A DNA stretch of 36,001 nt, taken from contig JANQFQ010000022.1 of assembly GCA_028277765.1 (NCBI GenBank), forward strand, positions 1 to 36,001, given 5' to 3'. Every line of letters begins with the position of its first letter. The first letter of the stretch is position 1. Source of the DNA: Desulfobacterales bacterium. GTDB lineage: Bacteria > Desulfobacterota > Desulfobacteria > Desulfobacterales > SURF-7. Below are positions 32,165 to 36,001 of the stretch, one piece after another. A program made the translations under genes and the position numbers. A model generated the notes under the pieces. That model ran no database searches, was not told the DNA's origin, and was given only the letters and a program-made list of their open reading frames with translations.

Positions 32165-32324
32165 GACAAAATGGTGTGATTTAAAGTGTGAACACGCAGC
32201 GTTTCCAAAAGAGGACAGCCTTGACGGCAGCAACTCCTGCAGGACGTTTCAGTCGCTCTGGTGTGAAAAGCTTGGAAAGCATGTGGTTAAAAATGCAAAA
32301 TGTAAGGTTAAGGAAGAAGCATAA
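32154..32324 (+). CDS. small cysteine-rich protein, 56 residues, unknown function
   Basis: An ORF of 56 codons beginning ATG 32154 (an in-frame ATG at 32145 would add three residues) and ending TAA. Cysteines are at 8, 12, 29, 37 and 50, in the contexts KWCDLKCEHA, GSNSCRTFQSLWCEK and KNAKCK. The regular spacing and conserved-looking aromatic residues (Trp7, Phe17, Phe32, Trp36) look like a small zinc-binding or disulfide-rich fold rather than random sequence. There is no signal peptide, so it is probably cytoplasmic. It lies 15 bases after the dehydrogenase stop, and its first codons are supplied by a dispersed repeat, so the original start may have been altered. Function cannot be assigned. 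Confidence 0.6.
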   Translation: MGTKTKWCDLKCEHAAFPKEDSLDGSNSCRTFQSLWCEKLGKHVVKNAKCKVKEEA

Positions 32325-32360
32325 AAGGGCAATTAACTAAAACGGTATTAAAAAAAATGA

Positions 32361-32390
32361 CTCTCACAGAGGCACAAAGCTCACAGAGAG
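32361..32390. repeat. CTCACAGAG-family repeat
   Basis: CTCTCACAGAGGCACAAAGC then TCACAGAGAG. It contains two direct TCACAGAG units 17 bases apart and is related to the inverted repeat at 4143-4200 and to the hairpin at 32621-32662, where the motif is inverted. Confidence 0.5.
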
Positions 32391-32400
32391 AAAACGTATT

Positions 32401-32435
32401 TTTGTCTGATTTTTTGAGGGGAAAAATCAGACAAA
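32401..32435. repeat. perfect 14-bp inverted repeat
   Basis: TTTGTCTGATTTTT (32401-32414) and AAAAATCAGACAAA (32422-32435) are perfect complements around a TGAGGGG loop. There is no T-run beyond the stem in either direction, so it is not a standard intrinsic terminator; it may be a small palindromic mobile element or a recognition site. Confidence 0.6.
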
Positions 32436-32620
32436 GCGCTCAACTTTTGGGGTACAAAACATGGACGTTAATATTATTTCATCTTTAATAATTCGTTGTT
32501 CAAGTACGGCATAACACGAATAACAAGTCAATAATCTGAAGTCTTAATTAAATACAAAAATGTAAATAATCGCGAAGATAATAAGCTGTTTCACATAATT
32601 TTTTTTGTAAGAATTATGTA

Positions 32621-32662
32621 AAAAAATCTCTGAGGCTCTGAGGGCCCTGTGAGAGATTTTTT
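32621..32662 (+). terminator. terminator-like hairpin just before the PEP mutase start
   Basis: AAAAAATCTC (32621-32630) pairs with GAGATTTTTT (32653-32662), extended by one pair, with a GC-containing loop related to the CTCACAGAG repeat family. The right arm ends in six T. It ends 16 bases before the pepM ATG, so it could terminate read-through from upstream or, as a leader hairpin, control pepM expression. GGAG at 32669-32672 is the ribosome-binding site. Confidence 0.5.
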
Positions 32663-32678
32663 GTTAATGGAGTTATAA

Positions 32679-33977
32679 ATGAAAAAAGTATATGTTGGGA
32701 TGAGTGCTGATCTGGTGCATCCTGGACATATGAATATCATCAAAGAAGCGTCAAAGCTCGGATCCGTTACCGTAGGCCTGCTGACCGATTCGGCCATTGC
32801 CGGTTATAAGCGGCTCCCTTATCTTTCATTTGATCAGCGTGAAGCGGTTGTGAACAATATAAAAGGGGTGGATGAGGTCATACCCCAGGTTACTCTTGAT
32901 TACACGAAGAACCTGAAGGAGATCAAGCCTGATTATGTTGTGCACGGCGATGACTGGCGGTCTGGTGTTCAGACAGAAACACGACAGAAGGTGATTGATG
33001 TTTTGAAAGGATGGGGAGGAGAGCTAGTTGAGGTGCCCTACACCAAAGGTATCTCTTCTACCCAGATACATGGTGCTATAAAGGAAGTTGGCACAACGCC
33101 GGATATCCGGCTGAAGCGGCTTAAACGGCTCATCAGCGCGAAAAAGCTTGTACGGGTGATTGAGGTCCATAATGGACTTACAGGACTGATAGCAGAACAT
33201 GCGCAAGTTGACGACAATGGGATCGTCTGTGAATTTGACTGTATGTGGTCAAGCAGTCTGACCGATTCAACAGCAAAGGGGAAGCCAGACATAGAGGCAG
33301 TTGATATGACGTCACGGCTGGCAACAGTGAACGATATCTTTGAGGTGACTACAAAACCGTTGATATTTGACGCAGATACCGGTGGCAGACCGGAGCACTT
33401 CAGGTTTACTGTAAAATCACTTGAACGGCTGGGGGTTTCCGCAGTTATTATTGAAGATAAAATAGGGCTTAAAAAAAATTCGCTTTTAGGCACGGCGGTT
33501 GAGCAGGAACAGGATTCCATTGACAGCTTTTGTGATAAAATACGTACAGGGAAAAATGCACAGATCACGGATGACTTTATGATTGTCGCCAGGATAGAGA
33601 GCCTTATCCTTGAAAAAGGGATGGAAGACGCTTTGGAACGGGCACAGGCTTATATTGGCGCTGGTGCTGACGCGATCATGATTCACAGCATACAAGATGA
33701 GCCTGATGAAATGTTTGATTTCTGTAATTACTATAATGAGTTTTCTGGCCGCGTTCCTCTTGTGGCTGTCCCGACTAGCTATAATACGGTTTATGAGGAT
33801 GAGTTAAATGATGTTGGCGTGAATATCGTCATATACGCGAATCATTTTTTACGCGCGGCGTATCCTGCAATGATACGTGCAGCAGAAACCATACTGACAC
33901 ACAAAAGGGCTTTTGAAAGTGAAGAACACTGTATGTCGATCAGGGAAATTTTGGCATTAATTCCGGGGACGAAATAA
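32679..33977 (+). CDS. aepX: cytidylyltransferase - phosphoenolpyruvate mutase fusion (phosphonate biosynthesis)
   Basis: 432 residues, two domains. The N-terminal nucleotidyltransferase (about 1-135) has the HPGH motif (14-17) and ISST (125-128) of the glycerol-3-phosphate/choline-phosphate/ethanolamine-phosphate cytidylyltransferase fold. The C-terminal domain (about 150-430) is PEP mutase: DADTGG (231-236) and the diagnostic [10 protein letters not shown] (259-268), which fits EDKxxxKxNS and separates mutases from isocitrate-lyase relatives. PEP mutase makes phosphonopyruvate, the entry to almost all natural C-P compounds; the fused domain would activate a phosphonate with CMP for transfer. 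No phosphonopyruvate decarboxylase or aminotransferase is in view; they may lie beyond the window. Context suggests a phosphonate-decorated glycan. Confidence 0.92.
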   Translation: MKKVYVGMSADLVHPGHMNIIKEASKLGSVTVGLLTDSAIAGYKRLPYLSFDQREAVVNNIKGVDEVIPQVTLDYTKNLKEIKPDYVVHGDDWRSGVQTETRQKVIDVLKGWGGELVEVPYTKGISSTQIHGAIKEVGTTPDIRLKRLKRLISAKKLVRVIEVHNGLTGLIAEHAQVDDNGIVCEFDCMWSSSLTDSTAKGKPDIEAVDMTSRLATVNDIFEVTTKPLIFDADTGGRPEHFRFTVKSLERLGVSAVIIEDKIGLKKNSLLGTAVEQEQDSIDSFCDKIRTGKNAQITDDFMIVARIESLILEKGMEDALERAQAYIGAGADAIMIHSIQDEPDEMFDFCNYYNEFSGRVPLVAVPTSYNTVYEDELNDVGVNIVIYANHFLRAAYPAMIRAAETILTHKRAFESEEHCMSIREILALIPGTK

Positions 33978-34072
33978 AAAGATATTAGCCACAGTCCGTC
34001 GCTAAAGCTATGGACCGCAGGCAGACCCACATAGACAGACACAGACATTTAGCCACTGCGTAAAGCACATTA

Positions 34073-34099
34073 TTCGTGCTCATTCGTGTCATCCATGGC
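34073..34099 (-). repeat. 27-nt dispersed repeat, inverted copy
   Basis: The reverse complement of this segment matches 32138-32164 at 25 of 27 positions. It lies 17 bases before the epimerase start. Together the copies bracket the small ORF and the PEP mutase gene in opposite orientation. Confidence 0.75.
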
Positions 34100-34116
34100 A
34101 GCTAAAATGGCATAAT

Positions 34117-35211
34117 ATGAAGATATTTCTTATCGCTGGTGCAAGGCCGAATTTCATGAAGATTGCTCCCATTATTCGGGCGATCAGGGCTAAATCCGGC
34201 AGCGGACTTGAATACAAGATCGTCCATACAGGCCAGCATTATGATTATGAAATGTCCCAGACTTTTTTTGATGATCTGGAGATTCCAAAACCTGATTATT
34301 TTCTTGACGCCGGGTCGGGGTCGCATGCAGAACAGACAGCGAAGATTATGGTTGAATTTGAAAAGGTCTGCATGAATGACAGACCGGACATTGTCGCGGT
34401 TGTTGGGGATGTGAACTCAACTCTTGCCTGTAGTATTGTGGCTAAGAAACTTATCATCAAGGTCGCGCATGTTGAGGCAGGGCTGAGAAGCTTTGACCTG
34501 ACAATGCCTGAAGAGATAAATCGTATGGTAACAGATGCGGTTACGGATTATTATTTTGTTACTGAAAAAAGCGGCATTGATAACCTTAAAAAAGAGGGGG
34601 TGCCTGACAAAAAGATTTATTTTGTCGGCCATGTTATGATTGATAACCTTCTTTTTCAGATGGAAAAACTTAAAACAGAAGATATATCTGTTTTTGAAAC
34701 AGCCGAACTCAAGCAAGAACTTGGCGACTACATCTTCCTCACCATGCACAGGCCGTCAAATGTTGATGACAAGGATACTCTTTTAGGTATTGTTAATGCC
34801 TTAAATAGAATTTCCGAACAAACACCAATTATATTCCCCGTGCATCCGCGTACGGAGAAGATGTTAGCCTCTTTTAATATTAACCTTTCAAAGAATATCC
34901 ACCAGTTTAAACCGCTTGGATTTAAAGAGGCTCTTTTCCTGTGGAAGGATGCTGTATGTGTTATCACTGATAGTGGCGGCCTCCAGGAAGAGACCACAGT
35001 GCTGGGGATTCCCTGCTTTACGATAAGGGAAAACACAGAAAGGCCGGTTACAGTTGAAATAGGAACAAACACAGTGGTCGGAAATTCAGAACACAATATA
35101 GTTGAAGCATTTAACCATTTTAGAAGCGGAAAAAGAAACAAAGGGAAAGTACCGGAATTCTGGGATGGAAAGGCTTCGGAACGGATAGTAAACATACTGC
35201 TTGATAATTGA
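34117..35211 (+). CDS. wecB: UDP-N-acetylglucosamine 2-epimerase (non-hydrolysing)
   Basis: 364 residues. Converts UDP-GlcNAc to UDP-ManNAc. The GT-B fold opens IFLIAGARPNFMKIAPI, followed by VHTGQHYDYEMSQ (38-48), VGDVNSTLA with Asp98, AHVEAGLRSFDLTMPEEINR with Glu120 and Glu132/133, and TMHRPSNVD with His211, which correspond to the acidic and His residues of WecB. The C-terminal half has DSGGLQEETTVLGIPCFTIRENTERP, the UDP-binding region. No strong Shine-Dalgarno lies before the ATG, and the preceding 139 bases are repeat sequence. With the dehydrogenase at 30489-32138 it would supply UDP-ManNAcA. Confidence 0.94.
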   Translation: MKIFLIAGARPNFMKIAPIIRAIRAKSGSGLEYKIVHTGQHYDYEMSQTFFDDLEIPKPDYFLDAGSGSHAEQTAKIMVEFEKVCMNDRPDIVAVVGDVNSTLACSIVAKKLIIKVAHVEAGLRSFDLTMPEEINRMVTDAVTDYYFVTEKSGIDNLKKEGVPDKKIYFVGHVMIDNLLFQMEKLKTEDISVFETAELKQELGDYIFLTMHRPSNVDDKDTLLGIVNALNRISEQTPIIFPVHPRTEKMLASFNINLSKNIHQFKPLGFKEALFLWKDAVCVITDSGGLQEETTVLGIPCFTIRENTERPVTVEIGTNTVVGNSEHNIVEAFNHFRSGKRNKGKVPEFWDGKASERIVNILLDN

Positions 35212-35294
35212 TGAAGACAGCTGATCGTAATCAAATAATTTCTGAATAGAACCACTGAAATCGATTACGAGCACGAAAAAACGAATGCAGGTAA

Positions 35295-35996
35295 ATGATG
35301 TGTAATTTAAATGGCATAATATTCGGCGCTGTAAATTTAAAGAAAGATGATATTGAAGCAAAGAAGGTTATTGAAATAGGTTCTTGTGATATTAACGGTA
35401 CGCTGCGGCCCATTATTGAATCCCATAGACCAGGTGAATATATCGGTATTGATATCAATGAAGGTCCTGGGGTCGATATGATCTGCAGAGTGGAGGATGT
35501 ACTGGAAAGGTTTGGGCTGGAAAGTTTCGATCTTGTTATTGCAACGGAACTGCTTGAACATATAAAGGACTGGAGATCGGTCATATCCAATATCAAAAAT
35601 CTGTGTAGGACCGACGGGGTCATTCTCATTACCACGAGATCGAAAGGATTCAAATACCATGGATTTCCCCATGACTACTGGCGGTTTGAAACAGAAGACA
35701 TGGGAAAAATTTTTTCAGACTGCATTATCGAAAAACTGGAAGAAGATCCTACTAAACCAGGCGTTTTAATAAAAGTAAAAAAACCAGAGGACTTTTCGGA
35801 AAACGACTTGACCGGTTATCGCATTTATTCTGTCATTGCGGAAAAAACTGTAGTGAATATTGACGATACGGATATCGTCGATTTTCATAAAAAATATTAC
35901 CGCAACAGCCGTCTCAAAAAAAAGGCAAAAAGTTTCTTGAACAATCATGTCCTACAGCTTCTGAATGCAGTGATTGACCGGCTGTTTAAGATTTAA
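35295..35996 (+). CDS. class I SAM-dependent methyltransferase
   Basis: 233 residues, complete within the window, stop at 35994-35996. Motif I is KVIEIGSCDINGTLRP (about 24-39), followed by YIGIDINEGPGVDMI (acidic motif II), then FDLVIATELLEHIKDWRSVISNI and VILITTRSKGFKYHGFPHDYWRFE, the usual order of the Methyltransf_11 fold. The HDYWRFE segment is common in methyltransferases of polysaccharide clusters. Substrate is unknown; O-methylation of a sugar or of a phosphonate is plausible from the neighbours. The start is one of two adjacent ATG codons at 35295 and 35298. Confidence 0.85.
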   Translation: MMCNLNGIIFGAVNLKKDDIEAKKVIEIGSCDINGTLRPIIESHRPGEYIGIDINEGPGVDMICRVEDVLERFGLESFDLVIATELLEHIKDWRSVISNIKNLCRTDGVILITTRSKGFKYHGFPHDYWRFETEDMGKIFSDCIIEKLEEDPTKPGVLIKVKKPEDFSENDLTGYRIYSVIAEKTVVNIDDTDIVDFHKKYYRNSRLKKKAKSFLNNHVLQLLNAVIDRLFKI

Positions 35997-36001
35997 GGCC
36001 A

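Larger units (their letters stand above)
32325..32678. other. repeat-rich gap upstream of the PEP mutase gene
   Basis: 354 bases without a supported gene. It contains a CTCACAGAG-family repeat, a perfect 14-bp hairpin and a terminator-like hairpin, listed separately, within AT-rich sequence. The arrangement suggests accumulation of palindromic repeats and a transcriptional boundary before the phosphonate gene. Confidence 0.6.

Noticed and set aside
32679..33090. Stand-alone glycerol-3-phosphate cytidylyltransferase (TagD)
   Set aside because: The frame continues without a stop into a PEP mutase domain, so this is one fusion protein.

Overview
The window looks like a chromosomal segment of a Gram-negative anaerobe, most likely Desulfobacterota (former Deltaproteobacteria, Desulfobacterales-like). 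That placement is an inference from gene content: a citramalate route to isoleucine, an IlvC of the fungal/Bacteroidetes-like kind, Wza/Wzz/tyrosine-kinase polysaccharide export, and many short dispersed intergenic repeats. It was not tested by phylogeny.

Region 1 (1-860) holds a REP-associated tyrosine transposase with REP-like GC-rich repeats around it and inside its own reading frame. Region 2 (859-9600, minus strand) is a branched-chain amino-acid operon transcribed ilvD-ilvB-ilvN-ilvC-cimA-leuA. It is preceded by a clear transcription attenuator: a 30-codon leader peptide in which half the codons are Ile, Val or Leu, a 13-bp antiterminator and a 17-bp intrinsic terminator. CimA plus the shared IlvB/N/C/D enzymes imply isoleucine made from pyruvate; LeuA starts leucine synthesis.

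Region 3 (9641-19145, minus strand) has a GT-C type membrane glycosyltransferase, a SAM methyltransferase, two tandem paralogous N-acetylmuramoyl-L-alanine amidases, mutS, and an exported protein with a sulfatase-modifying-factor fold that lacks the catalytic cysteines. Region 4 (19392-30351, plus strand) is an exopolysaccharide export locus: PHP-type tyrosine phosphatase, exported helical protein, outer-membrane beta-barrel, Wza-like exporter, Wzz-like co-polymerase, a separate BY-type tyrosine kinase, a TPR protein, and an O-antigen ligase/polymerase. A MazEF-like toxin-antitoxin pair sits between the last two. The kinase carries an unusual internal PATAN/DUF4388-like insertion whose core resembles the tandem 24-residue c-di-GMP-binding motif of MshEN domains.

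Region 5 (30489-36001, plus strand) makes activated sugars and a phosphonate: a large nucleotide-sugar dehydrogenase, a previously easy-to-miss 56-residue Cys-rich ORF, a cytidylyltransferase-PEP mutase fusion (C-P bond formation), UDP-GlcNAc 2-epimerase and a methyltransferase. Together with region 4 this suggests a surface or exported polysaccharide containing a ManNAc-type sugar and a CMP-activated phosphonate substituent. The most interesting items are the kinase with an inserted putative second-messenger sensor, the phosphonate fusion enzyme in its polysaccharide context, and the ilv attenuator. No tRNA, rRNA or CRISPR array was seen.
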